From Pleurocapsa sp. CCALA 161 (lineage in GTDB: Bacteria; Cyanobacteriota; Cyanobacteriia; Cyanobacteriales; Xenococcaceae): a DNA stretch of 48,305 nt. A program made the position numbers and the translations under genes. Under the pieces are notes generated by a model, which was not told the DNA's origin, ran no database searches, and saw only the letters and a list, made by a program, of their open reading frames with translations. Numbering within the stretch: position 1 is the stretch's first letter; each line of letters starts with the position of its first letter. This document shows positions 8,931-17,405 of the stretch, piece by piece. The stretch covers positions 1 to 48,305 of the forward strand of contig NZ_PVWF01000031.1 in assembly GCF_003003995.1 (NCBI RefSeq), read 5' to 3'.

Positions 8931-9030
8931 AATTGGGTATCATGAACCCCTAAAAAAGCAAAGTTGGCTGAAACTGCCATGAATGAAATGCGATCGCTTA
9001 AATTATCTTACTCATTTAGATTACCCAATT
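8931..9030. repeat. ~100 bp segment bounded by 9-bp inverted repeats (MITE-like)
   Basis: AATTGGGTA at 8931-8939 is exactly the reverse complement of TACCCAATT at 9022-9030. The segment encodes nothing, contains one HIP1 site, and begins exactly where the hsdR frame is broken. No clear target-site duplication is visible (flanks end in GACT and begin with TGAA), so an old insertion followed by deletion, or chance, are both possible. Confidence 0.4.
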
Positions 9031-9138
9031 TGAAACTAATAAAAAATACTTAATCAGAATAAAATCATATCCGCCCTGAGCTATGGCGTAAAACTAGCTT
9101 TCTTTTTTACTTATTTATTTGACTAAAAAATCAATATT

Positions 9139-9648
9139 ATGACCAAAACAATTAAAGAATTAGTAGAGACTGAAGTAATTTATTGCGTATCCTCTCTTGT
9201 ACATACGCTGACGCAAGAAAACAAACTTGAAGAAGAACAAGCCTTAGAGCTATGGACTGCTCCTATTGATTATGGTGCAGCCAAATACGAATTAGAACTA
9301 GAACAGGATTATGTCTTTAAGCACTTCTGCACTGAAGATAATCAGTATTACTTTGGAGTAAGGAATAAAGACGCAGTATGGAGAATTGACCCAATTCATA
9401 ACGATGAAGAGACTGCTATCTATGAATGGTTTGAGATTTATAGAGGCGGTAGTTTAGATGATTATCGCCAAGAGATTTTCGAGCATTGGATAGTTAGTTC
9501 TTGGCTAGCAGATAAATTAGAAGCTAAAAGCGAGACTATTATTCGTGATTTTTACGGACTTACTATTTGGTGTAGGGCTACCACTGGCCAATCAATTGCG
9601 CTTGATTATGTTATTCAGAAAATCTACAAAGAATTAATTTCAAAATAA
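9139..9648 (+). CDS. Hypothetical protein (169 aa)
   Basis: An acidic soluble protein with no signal peptide, no membrane segment and no motif I recognise. It has aromatic-rich stretches (AIYEWFEIYRGGSLDDYRQEIFEHWIVSSW). The start is an ATG after an AT-rich leader without a good ribosome-binding site. It is followed after 69 bp by a second unrecognised gene on the same strand, so the two are likely co-transcribed. Both sit at the right-hand edge of the accessory island, between the hsd operon and the broken tRNA-Pro, a typical place for mobile cargo. Function unknown. Confidence 0.7.
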   Translation: MTKTIKELVETEVIYCVSSLVHTLTQENKLEEEQALELWTAPIDYGAAKYELELEQDYVFKHFCTEDNQYYFGVRNKDAVWRIDPIHNDEETAIYEWFEIYRGGSLDDYRQEIFEHWIVSSWLADKLEAKSETIIRDFYGLTIWCRATTGQSIALDYVIQKIYKELISK

Positions 9649-9716
9649 CTATTTAATTTTATCTACCACGTAGTTCTATCTCACTTCACTAATTAACTAC
9701 ATAAAGGTAAAAACAA

Positions 9717-10847
9717 ATGTTTCACGAAACAATATTACAGATTCAAGAAGAATTACATTACCATAAGACCCAACAGGAAAAACTTGAGCAGGAACTATAT
9801 ACACTCAAATCTTGTGAAGAGTTTTCTAGTCAAGCTTTTGACTATGTTAAGGAAACAATAGAACAAATCCAAGATCCTAAATATCTTGAGCTATTTAAAG
9901 AAAGTCTATTAAGTCTTTTTCCTTCAGAATCACCCATCTATCCCATCTATTTAGAGAAAAAGTTTGAGGAAGAAGATCCTGATACAGTAGTAGCCATCTT
10001 TCACTCAGAGGAACATACTAATGATTATGTTGAGAAGATAAATTCTTATCCTATTCCCACGAAACAAGTAGAAGAAAAGAAAGAGTTCGGCCCGTTATCT
10101 TATTATGAATTAACAGGTAAACCAGATACAAGACCTGATACGTTTACTGACTTAGCTCCTAACATCACTTACTCTTCTAGTGGTAGAGCCTACGTTGGCT
10201 TCCATGATCGGGTAGAGGCAGAAGAATTTAGAGATACTATTTCTGAGCCTTCTATGTTTAGTGATACCGACACTATGAACGGCTATGAGTATGAGGTTAA
10301 ATTCTATTGCGATCGCGAGTATCTACAACAATTTATAGGAGTTAAGCTTCAACTCGTCGAAGAGGAGCAAGTTGTTAATCCTAACTTTGAAAAGATTGAT
10401 GGCGAGATAATTTATAATCACGTAGATAGTATTTGCTATATAGCTTTTAGTGCTAAAGGACGGGCTGACAACTACGGTAGCTATCTTACTAGGATTTTAG
10501 ATATTGCTGAGAAATATACAGTAAGTAAAGACCCTCAGATTGTTGATGCCAAATACGAGCTAAGACTTGAAGGATGTTCTTTAGATGACGCACTACACTT
10601 ACAAAGCTTTAATCTCAAAAGGGATTGGGAACATCCCGACAATAAAGAAGTTAGCAAAGACTGGGAATTAAATAGAAAACGCCCTGCTCCTCAAGCATAC
10701 AAACCTGCCGCTAAACTTATTCCGCTTGAAGAAATAGAACTAGGTGAAATAGTTTATCTAAATAGTGTTAGTAACCAATACAAAGTTCTTAATAAAGTTG
10801 AATTAGATAACAAACTACATCTATGGCTAAGAAAATGTCAGATGTAG
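9717..10847 (+). CDS. Hypothetical protein with N-terminal coiled coil (376 aa)
   Basis: The first 45 residues form a probable coiled coil (ILQIQEELHYHKTQQEKLEQELYTLK). The rest is acidic and Tyr-rich, with two internally similar-looking segments around residues 150-190 and 230-270 (YVGFHDRVEAEEFRDTI; YIAFSAKGRADNYGSYL). The C-terminal 45 residues (IELGEIVYLNSVSNQYKVLNK) resemble a small beta-barrel such as a KOW/Tudor-like module, which is only an inference. An AAAGG ribosome-binding site lies 9 bp before the ATG. It probably forms an operon with the gene at 9139. No transposase, nuclease or ATPase motif is visible; function unknown. Confidence 0.7.
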   Translation: MFHETILQIQEELHYHKTQQEKLEQELYTLKSCEEFSSQAFDYVKETIEQIQDPKYLELFKESLLSLFPSESPIYPIYLEKKFEEEDPDTVVAIFHSEEHTNDYVEKINSYPIPTKQVEEKKEFGPLSYYELTGKPDTRPDTFTDLAPNITYSSSGRAYVGFHDRVEAEEFRDTISEPSMFSDTDTMNGYEYEVKFYCDREYLQQFIGVKLQLVEEEQVVNPNFEKIDGEIIYNHVDSICYIAFSAKGRADNYGSYLTRILDIAEKYTVSKDPQIVDAKYELRLEGCSLDDALHLQSFNLKRDWEHPDNKEVSKDWELNRKRPAPQAYKPAAKLIPLEEIELGEIVYLNSVSNQYKVLNKVELDNKLHLWLRKCQM

Positions 10848-11017
10848 CTTCGTCTCCACGAAGGAAAGCTTCCATCTGTAATGAAAGAACAGCTTCTTTT
10901 ATCGTCAAAGACGTAGCTTGATAATTTCGTTCCTACTGCTCCTTCGCTCCGCTTCGGAGAGAACGAACGTGTGAAGTGCAGTATTGTAAACCTTAAGTAA
11001 AATAAAATCTGGTGTGG

Positions 11018-11060
11018 AATTGGTGCGATAATTACTTTACGTACCTCGAAAGCACCAATT
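11018..11060. other. 9-bp inverted repeat next to the broken tRNA-Pro
   Basis: AATTGGTGC (11018-11026) and GCACCAATT (11052-11060) form a perfect 9-bp inverted repeat with a 25-nt spacer, 24 bp from the tRNA-Pro break. It has no T-tract, so it is not an obvious terminator. Recombinase arm or core sites often look like this, but no integrase is present in the window. Confidence 0.4.
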
Positions 11061-11083
11061 AGTAAGAGTTGAAAGCTGAAGAG

Positions 11084-11129
11084 ATCCTGCTCCCAAAGCA
11101 GGCGCGCTACCAAGCTGCGCTACATCCCG
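11084..11129 (-). pseudogene. Truncated tRNA-Pro (anticodon UGG), 5' 46 nt only
   Basis: Read on the minus strand from 11129: acceptor 5' strand CGGGATG, a D-arm with paired GCGC/GCGC around AGCTTGGTA, and the anticodon arm CCTGC-TTTGGGA-GCAGG with anticodon TGG. After GCAGGAT the match to a tRNA stops. No TTCGA-type T-loop follows, and no CATCCCG acceptor 3' strand exists to pair with the 5' strand. Only the 5' two-thirds is left. The break point is the boundary between the accessory island (lower coordinates) and conserved chromosome (higher coordinates). A functional tRNA-Pro(UGG) must exist elsewhere, since this is normally an essential species. Confidence 0.8.
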
Positions 11130-11223
11130 TTGCGTTTTTGCACTATGGACTAGAATAGCACAATTCGATTAAATTAAGCTCAGCAATATACGAGTATTGG
11201 TGGTGGAAGTAATACTTAAAAGA

Positions 11224-12831
11224 CTAAAAATCAAAATCAGGCATTAGCTTCAACACTCCCATACCTAAATCCTCACCGTTGATTGATTTAACTTCAAACC
11301 AAGCCAGCATATCTTTTGCTTGAGGATTACCTCGGTTTGCCCCTGTCGCTCCCATAGCGATTACTAAGCCACAGTAGCCTTTGGTTTTTTTACAACGTTG
11401 ATGCCATTTTTCTAAAGCTTTAGCTTGTTGTACTACATCCTGAGAATACTCCGCAAAGATATATAGTTCATCATCTTCGGTTTGCAGCATACCTAAGTCA
11501 TAAACCTCCCCATTAAAAGGATCGTGACCAGGATTGAAACAAACAGCTTTTAACCCCCCAGCATCTTGAATTCTGGTAATTAAACGATTTGCCTTAGAGC
11601 GAGTAGTTTGGATGAAAATCGTTGGTAGTTCCGCAGTTTTAGTCGTAACTTTTGCCGACTGACAGTAAGTTTTTGACTGGTGCTGAAGTTGTTTAATCAA
11701 TTCTCTAGGTATGCTGGCTAAACTGACCAATGCACCATCAGGAATTAAATCTTCTTGGAACGGCATATTTGTTTCTGGGGAAAAGCCAGTAAAATCGCTG
11801 TGTCCCATATCCAGCAATTCTGCTGATAATTCTGGTAAGGTAGAAACTTTGGTAGTAATTGTCCGTTTCTGCTCTGTTGTAGCTGGTAGAGCAATCCGAT
11901 AGGATTTAGTTACTGCTTCGATTGGCTCTTGAGCAAGAATGGCACGATGGCGATCGCAAAAACGTTGTAAAGATTCTAAAGTAGCGTAAACAATGCTGGT
12001 TTCGGCTTCGTCTAGAAAATGGCGCATTCCTTCAAAAGGATGCAGACTACCAAAAAAGGCTTCCATTGATGGCTCGTCTACAACACTGTTTTCGGGGTCT
12101 TCTACCTCTTCATAATTGAGAAACCAACAGTCTTGAGCTAAAAAGGCTTTTTCTAACTCTGCTGCTGAGTGATGATCGCCCAAAGCTGCTTGACGAAACT
12201 GTTTGAGGGAATCTAAAGAGCGATAAATCAACACTCCATATTCTGCCGACATCATGCCCATAACACAGATGTATACTCGTTCAATTTCACAGTCTTTTAA
12301 CTCCACCTGTAAAATATCGCTGTCGGCTAACAATTCCCAAGGAGCTTGTGACCAAATCTTGCTAGCAACCCGATCAATTGCCTCTTCATAGATAGCAGGC
12401 AATGGACTCGGCTGATCTTCTTCCATGACTGCAAAACCTTCAAACAGACGATCTATCAAAGGTAATTGAGGAGCATATTCAACGTTAATTCCCAAATCTT
12501 GCAGGACTCCTCGCAGGAAAAACTGAATTTCGCGATCGCGCACCACAATTTTTTGCGGGCGACAAGGCTGAGTTGGGTGGTGTGGCGATTCAATTGCTCG
12601 TAATAAAGTTCGTACCACTGCCTCCATACCCATATCTTCTGCTACCACATCCATGGCGCGGACAGCACCCTCAGAACCATCCACCCAGATGATACACTGG
12701 TCATCGGTGTTTTTTACCCCATCTAAATGTGATGCCATACTGCCTAGGGAACGGCGATCTCCTTCCCAAACAACACTTGCCAGGGGAATTTTTTGTAGTC
12801 TACTTCTAGTGGTGGGGGGAAGAGTGGTCAT
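11224..12831 (-). CDS. Conserved cyanobacterial protein (DUF6930-like), unknown function
   Basis: 535 residues, soluble, with no signal peptide or membrane helix. I recognise the overall type as a conserved cyanobacterial protein, tentatively DUF6930. The front third (ASVVWEGDRRSLGSMASHLDG, then VVRDREIQFFLRGVLQDLGI) and the last part (FNPGHDPFNGEVYDLGMLQTEDDELYIFAEY) look like separate alpha/beta domains joined by a variable acidic middle. No catalytic motif is evident. It starts 22 bp after the stop of cimA on the same strand, so the two are probably co-transcribed. Whether that link to isoleucine synthesis is functional is unknown. Confidence 0.8.
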   Translation of the reverse strand: MTTLPPTTRSRLQKIPLASVVWEGDRRSLGSMASHLDGVKNTDDQCIIWVDGSEGAVRAMDVVAEDMGMEAVVRTLLRAIESPHHPTQPCRPQKIVVRDREIQFFLRGVLQDLGINVEYAPQLPLIDRLFEGFAVMEEDQPSPLPAIYEEAIDRVASKIWSQAPWELLADSDILQVELKDCEIERVYICVMGMMSAEYGVLIYRSLDSLKQFRQAALGDHHSAAELEKAFLAQDCWFLNYEEVEDPENSVVDEPSMEAFFGSLHPFEGMRHFLDEAETSIVYATLESLQRFCDRHRAILAQEPIEAVTKSYRIALPATTEQKRTITTKVSTLPELSAELLDMGHSDFTGFSPETNMPFQEDLIPDGALVSLASIPRELIKQLQHQSKTYCQSAKVTTKTAELPTIFIQTTRSKANRLITRIQDAGGLKAVCFNPGHDPFNGEVYDLGMLQTEDDELYIFAEYSQDVVQQAKALEKWHQRCKKTKGYCGLVIAMGATGANRGNPQAKDMLAWFEVKSINGEDLGMGVLKLMPDFDF

Positions 12832-12853
12832 ATATATTTATCGCTATTTGTCG

Positions 12854-14512
12854 CTACGTTCTTTGTTTTATACTATCTGCTTTGTTTTCTTGGGCAGTTT
12901 GCAATAGTAAACCATACTCCATACCCTCAACAACTGCTTGGTAGGAAGCGTCTAAAATATTGGCAGATACGCCTACAGTTGTCCAGCGTTCAACCCCATT
13001 ACTTGATTCTACTAAAACACGAGTCTTGGCTGCTGTGCCTGCACTACCATCAAGAATACGAACTTTATAGTCTGCTAGATAGAAATCGGCGATTTGAGGA
13101 TAAAATTCAACTAAAGCTTTGCGTAAAGCGCTGTCCAAGGCTGCCACGGGTCCATTGCCTTCTGCTACCTCCAATAAGTTTTTGCCATCTACTTCTACTT
13201 TAATAGTCGCTAACGCTTTACTGGCAGGATTATCTTGTTCTTGATAAATATTACAGTGAACTTGAAAACCTTTGAGTAAAAACAATTGTTTGCCAGGAGT
13301 AAGAATTGAGCGCATTAATAATTCAAAGCTGGCTTCTGCTGCCTCAAATTGATAGCCTTCATTCTCTAAGATTTTAAGCTTGTCAAGAATCTGACGACAG
13401 GTAAGATCTTGTTTGCTTAAATTGATGCCAAACTTGGCGGCATAATGTAAGACATTGCTTAATCCTGACTGATCAGAAATGACAATTCTGCGTTCATTGC
13501 CCACTAATTCTGGCTGAATATGTTCGTAAGTTAAAGGATTTTTCTCAACCGCCGAAACGTGAACTCCTGCCTTATGAGCAAATGCCGATCGCCCGACAAA
13601 AGGAGCATGATCATTAGGAGCTAAATTAACAATCTCGCTAATCAAACGACTAGTAGGACTTAAGTCACTTAGCTGTTTTTGCCCTAAACAAGAGTAATTT
13701 AATTTTAACTGCAAATTCGGAATCAATGTACAAAGGTTGGCGTTCCCACATCTTTCACCATAACCATTCATTGTTCCCTGAATCATCGTTGCTCCAGACA
13801 TCACAGCAGCGATCGCATTGGCCACCGCCACTCCTGCATCGTTATGAGTATGAATACCTAATTTACCTTTGAGATCTGGTATGATCTGAATTACTTCTGT
13901 GACAATCTGAGTTACTTCGTGGGGCAATGTACCGCCGTTAGTATCGCACAGAGCTAGCCATTCTGCTCCTGCGGTTAAAGCTGTTCTTAGGGTTAAAACC
14001 GCATATTCAGGATTATGTTTGTAACCATCAAACCAGTGTTCAGCATCATAGATTACTCGTCTGCCTTGACTCCGCAAATACTCAATGGTGTCACGAATCA
14101 TCGCCAAGTTTTCAGCCTGACTGGTTTTGAGAGTTTCCGTAACGTGGAGATCCCAAGATTTGCCAAAAATTGTCACCCAAAGAGTACCTGCTGCCAAGAT
14201 CGCCTGGAGCATTTTATCTTCGCCTACTGCTAGATGAGGGCGACGAGTAGAGCAAAAAGCTACTATTTGCGAATTCTGCAAAGGTTCTTCCTTTAATTGC
14301 CAAAAAAACTGGACATCTTTAGGATTTGCTCCTGGCCATCCTCCTTCAATAAAAGGAACTCCCAAGCGATCAAGCTGTCGCGCAATTTTTAGCTTGTCAT
14401 CTAAAGACAAAGAAATACCTTCTCCTTGAGAGCCATCTCTAAGGGTGGTGTCATAAACCTGAATTACTGATTTTTGCTTCATTGAGTTAATTGGTGCAAC
14501 CATCATTAACAA
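12854..14512 (-). CDS. cimA: (R)-citramalate synthase
   Basis: CimA condenses pyruvate with acetyl-CoA to citramalate, the threonine-independent entry to isoleucine. The 552-residue protein has the usual architecture: a TIM-barrel catalytic domain with VYDTTLRDGSQ near the start, GIHTHNDAGVAVAN (metal-binding HxH) and GYGERCGNANL, then a linker and a C-terminal LeuA-type dimerisation/allosteric domain (about 400-535). The frame begins MLMMVAPINSMKQ; the family core starts at MKQKSVIQVYDTTLRDG, so the ATG 11 codons in is an equally good start. The QGEGISLSLDDKLKIARQLD stretch and the length distinguish it from 2-isopropylmalate synthase. It precedes the conserved gene at 11224-12831 in one transcription unit. 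Confidence 0.93.
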   Translation of the reverse strand: MLMMVAPINSMKQKSVIQVYDTTLRDGSQGEGISLSLDDKLKIARQLDRLGVPFIEGGWPGANPKDVQFFWQLKEEPLQNSQIVAFCSTRRPHLAVGEDKMLQAILAAGTLWVTIFGKSWDLHVTETLKTSQAENLAMIRDTIEYLRSQGRRVIYDAEHWFDGYKHNPEYAVLTLRTALTAGAEWLALCDTNGGTLPHEVTQIVTEVIQIIPDLKGKLGIHTHNDAGVAVANAIAAVMSGATMIQGTMNGYGERCGNANLCTLIPNLQLKLNYSCLGQKQLSDLSPTSRLISEIVNLAPNDHAPFVGRSAFAHKAGVHVSAVEKNPLTYEHIQPELVGNERRIVISDQSGLSNVLHYAAKFGINLSKQDLTCRQILDKLKILENEGYQFEAAEASFELLMRSILTPGKQLFLLKGFQVHCNIYQEQDNPASKALATIKVEVDGKNLLEVAEGNGPVAALDSALRKALVEFYPQIADFYLADYKVRILDGSAGTAAKTRVLVESSNGVERWTTVGVSANILDASYQAVVEGMEYGLLLQTAQENKADSIKQRT

Positions 14513-14584
14513 ATGTTAAGTTACTTAGAGAGAAATATTTTAATTACCCAAGCTTGAGATTTTTTTATGCCTACCGTAACTGTA

Positions 14585-14645
14585 CAGTGAACAATGAGCA
14601 GTGAGCAATGAGCAATCAGTAATCAGTAATCAGTAATCAGTAATC
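14585..14645 (+). repeat. Short tandem heptanucleotide repeat (AATCAGT)n
   Basis: Imperfect GAGCAAT/GAGCAGT units run into about four exact AATCAGT heptamers (14614-14641) directly before the ATG at 14649. This is the class of short tandemly repeated sequences common in cyanobacterial spacers. Confidence 0.85.
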
Positions 14646-14648
14646 AAA

Positions 14649-15185
14649 ATGAACATTTTTAAAATATCTCCGCTCATTCGTATCACTCTTTTATCACTTT
14701 ATGTTGGTTTAACAGTACCGCTGCCGTTTCTTGCCGACTTTACTGATGCCCCCATACCATCATGGCTGTTGTGGCTTGGTATTGCTTTGGGTGCGATCGC
14801 TGTATATGCTGCTCTCAGTGAACGGGTAATTTTAGATGATGACCAGATTCAGGTGACTTATCCCAACTGGGTGCCAGCGTTTTTCCGTAAAGGTTGGTCT
14901 TTGTCTTGGCAAGAAATCGATAACTTAAAAATGCGTACTACTGGACAGGGTGGCTTAGTTTATTATTTCACTTCTGCTACTGCTGAGAAAGCTTATTTAT
15001 TGCCAATGCGGGTAGCTGGATTTAACAAAATGGTCAATTTAGTCACAGATAAAACTGGCATTGATACGGTTGATATTCGTCCTCTGTCTCAACCCTGGAT
15101 GTATTTGATTCTGTTTGCCTGCACGATGATTTTATGGTTTTTAGACGGTTGGACAATCTGGACGGCAACTCAAATATCTGTCTGA
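14649..15185 (+). CDS. Small membrane protein, conserved in cyanobacteria
   Basis: 178 residues. Two N-terminal membrane helices (about 10-30 and 38-57) and one near the C-terminus (about 147-168) flank a soluble beta-rich part (60-145). The part with ERVILDDDQIQVTYPNWVPAFFRKGWSLSWQEIDNLK resembles the PH-like fold of bacterial PH-domain membrane proteins. No enzymatic motif is seen. The length is close to that of the photosystem I assembly factor Ycf4, but its N-terminal signature is absent. The heptamer array just upstream leaves little room for a promoter, and no good ribosome-binding site is present. Function unknown. Confidence 0.7.
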   Translation: MNIFKISPLIRITLLSLYVGLTVPLPFLADFTDAPIPSWLLWLGIALGAIAVYAALSERVILDDDQIQVTYPNWVPAFFRKGWSLSWQEIDNLKMRTTGQGGLVYYFTSATAEKAYLLPMRVAGFNKMVNLVTDKTGIDTVDIRPLSQPWMYLILFACTMILWFLDGWTIWTATQISV

Positions 15186-15228
15186 TAGATTTAAAGCCGT
15201 ACGTAAAAACGTTAGGACATTGTTGAAA

Positions 15229-15277
15229 TACTACTTTCTACTACCTATTTGCGAAGCTTATCCTTTAGGACTACTTT
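15229..15277. repeat. Dispersed repeat, TTTGCGAAGC/CCTTTAGGA module
   Basis: 28 bases at 15247-15274, containing TTTGCGAAGCTTATCC followed by TTTAGGACTAC, are identical to the reverse complement of 25644-25671. Related modules recur at 34,700-34,925. In both 28-nt copies the repeat is flanked by TACTACC-type heptamers. Confidence 0.75.
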
Positions 15278-15310
15278 CGATTTGTAGGCTAAGAGCTAGG
15301 GCAAAGCCCT

Positions 15311-17266
15311 TTACTGAATTATAGGATCTTGGGCATAGTTGAGACGTATTTGTTCTAGTTCCCTAATTTTTGCCACAGCGGTTTGGATTTCTTGACAGTA
15401 ATATTCCATTAGCTTGATATCTGTCGCTGGATTGAGGTTTTGTAGCTGTTCTGAACAGTAAATTTGTCGTCTTTGATAGTTTACCTGTTCTAAGGAGGCG
15501 ATCGCTTCTGCTACTCTAACCTGGGTGCGGAAAACATCTTCTTGAGTTTTTTCGTCAAGATGAAATAGTTTTGTCACAGCCATCATTGCTTTAGGGAAAC
15601 TAGCACTAAGATTGTGTAACTCACTGAGTAGCGGATTAATATTACTCATAGAGGAGTTTGGTATTGTTTCCTCTGCCATAATTATTTGTTGCCAGAGAAA
15701 GCGATGGGATGCCAAGTTAAATAGTAAGTCTTTGGTTTCTAGCTCTTCGATGATTGAATCACGATAGCGTGGGTAGTGGATATAGATACGTAAAAGTAGT
15801 GCTTCAGCTTGTTCTAATAATTCGCTTTCAGGATCGGTGGCGATCGCAAAAGCAGGTTTAGAGAAAGATTTTTTGTGCTGACTTAAATTGTTATTCTGAT
15901 AGCTTGAGCGGGTTGACTTTATTTGTGATTTAAGGGTAGCCAAATTTTGCAATACTAATCGACTATCCCCCTGACTTAGTAACTCAGCGCAGTGAGTCAA
16001 GTAATGATTGCGTTGGTTAGCATCCTGGAGCTTGTTGAGGAGTTTAATCATTCCTGCTGCTACCTGCTGCAATTCATCCGCAGCCTTGAGATTTTTGTCG
16101 GCTAAGAGACGAGCAATCAACCAGTCAAGCCATAAAGGAGCAGTTTCTAACGCCTGATGATAAAGTACTACGCCGTCTGCTCGGCTTTTGATAAATTCAT
16201 CGGCATCTTTGCCTTCAGGAAGATTGAGAATACGTAGCTGCACTACACCACCGTAAACTAGATCTTCAATCTCGGCGATCGCTCTTTCCGTAGCTTTTTT
16301 ACCTGCATTATCGGCATCAAAGTTAAGAATTACCTGTTTAGAAGCAGTAAAGCGCAGTAGCTGCTTGAGCTGTTCCTGAGTAAAGGCAGTACCTAAAGAA
16401 GCTACCACATGGTTGATTCCTGCTTCATGGAGAGCGATCGCATCAAAATAGCCTTCAACCACTACTGCACAATCTGCTTTACCAATAGCACTACGAGCCT
16501 GATCTAGGGCAAATAAAGTCTTGCTTTTATCAAACAGCGGGGTTTCAGGAGAATTAAGATACTTCGGCTGATCCTCTTCCTTCAGGCTACGACTGCCAAA
16601 GCCAATAATTCTCCCCTGAAGATCCATAATTGGAATGACTAGGCGATCGCGAAATACGTCATAGTAGCCACTCCCTGTCTTACGGGGTTTAATTAATCCC
16701 GCCTGTTCCACTAGGTTGACTGGATAGCGTTTTTGCTCGACTAAATAGCGATATAAAGTTTCCCATCCCAGGGGAGCATAACCAAGCTGGAAACGCTTAA
16801 TAGTATTCTCTTCAATGTTTCTTTGCTGACGGAGATAGGTTAATGCCACTTCTCCCTGAGACTGATAGAGAGCGTGCTGAAAAAAACTAGAAGCGATCGC
16901 TAATATTTCGTAAAGCTGCTCTTTTAAGGTAAATTGACGCTGAATTTCCTGTCTTTGCTCAGGCTCTACTGTTTTGATTTCAACCTGATAGCGCCGAGCC
17001 AAATCAAGAACCACTTCTGCAAAAGACTGCTTGCCAGTCTCCATCAAAAATTTATAGGCATTTCCCCCTTCTCCACAGCCAAAACAATAATACACTTGCT
17101 TGTCTTGACTAACGCTAAAGCTAGGTGTCTTTTCGTTATGGAAAGGACATAAGCCCAAAAAATCTTTGCCTCTTTTTCGTAGTACGATATGTTCTGAAAT
17201 TACATCAACAATATCGACTCGTTGCTGTACTTCTTCGATGGTGTCGGGATGCAGTCGGGGAATCAC
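15311..17266 (-). CDS. dnaG: DNA primase
   Basis: DnaG makes RNA primers for replication. The 651-residue protein has the CHC2 zinc-binding domain at the N-terminus (C40, H43, C61, C64 in CPFHNEKTPSF and CFGCGEGG). The catalytic core and TOPRIM domain follow (VVVEGYFDAIALHEAG, and ILNFDADNAGKKA with the metal-binding Asp pair). A C-terminal helical region would bind DnaB. The start is a GTG giving MIPRLHPDTIEEVQ, the usual DnaG beginning. The gene stands alone, between a repeat-bearing spacer and a divergent DUF3598 gene. Length and all motifs are normal. Confidence 0.96.
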   Translation of the reverse strand: MIPRLHPDTIEEVQQRVDIVDVISEHIVLRKRGKDFLGLCPFHNEKTPSFSVSQDKQVYYCFGCGEGGNAYKFLMETGKQSFAEVVLDLARRYQVEIKTVEPEQRQEIQRQFTLKEQLYEILAIASSFFQHALYQSQGEVALTYLRQQRNIEENTIKRFQLGYAPLGWETLYRYLVEQKRYPVNLVEQAGLIKPRKTGSGYYDVFRDRLVIPIMDLQGRIIGFGSRSLKEEDQPKYLNSPETPLFDKSKTLFALDQARSAIGKADCAVVVEGYFDAIALHEAGINHVVASLGTAFTQEQLKQLLRFTASKQVILNFDADNAGKKATERAIAEIEDLVYGGVVQLRILNLPEGKDADEFIKSRADGVVLYHQALETAPLWLDWLIARLLADKNLKAADELQQVAAGMIKLLNKLQDANQRNHYLTHCAELLSQGDSRLVLQNLATLKSQIKSTRSSYQNNNLSQHKKSFSKPAFAIATDPESELLEQAEALLLRIYIHYPRYRDSIIEELETKDLLFNLASHRFLWQQIIMAEETIPNSSMSNINPLLSELHNLSASFPKAMMAVTKLFHLDEKTQEDVFRTQVRVAEAIASLEQVNYQRRQIYCSEQLQNLNPATDIKLMEYYCQEIQTAVAKIRELEQIRLNYAQDPIIQ

Positions 17267-17405
17267 GCTTGAACAATCTCAATTTATTTAGTCTAAAATT
17301 GCCACAGTATTATTCTATCCTGTTATCTATAGCAATCTTAATAGTTATGCTCACAAGCAAAGATTGGATTGCTCATTGATAATTATTCACTGATAACTGA
17401 TAAAT

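Noticed and set aside
10838-11113. 91-codon minus-strand frame
   Set aside because: It starts within the truncated tRNA-Pro and overlaps the end of the gene at 9717; it is a chance frame.
14649-15185. Ycf4 photosystem I assembly factor
   Set aside because: Similar length and membrane layout, but the conserved Ycf4 N-terminal sequence is absent.
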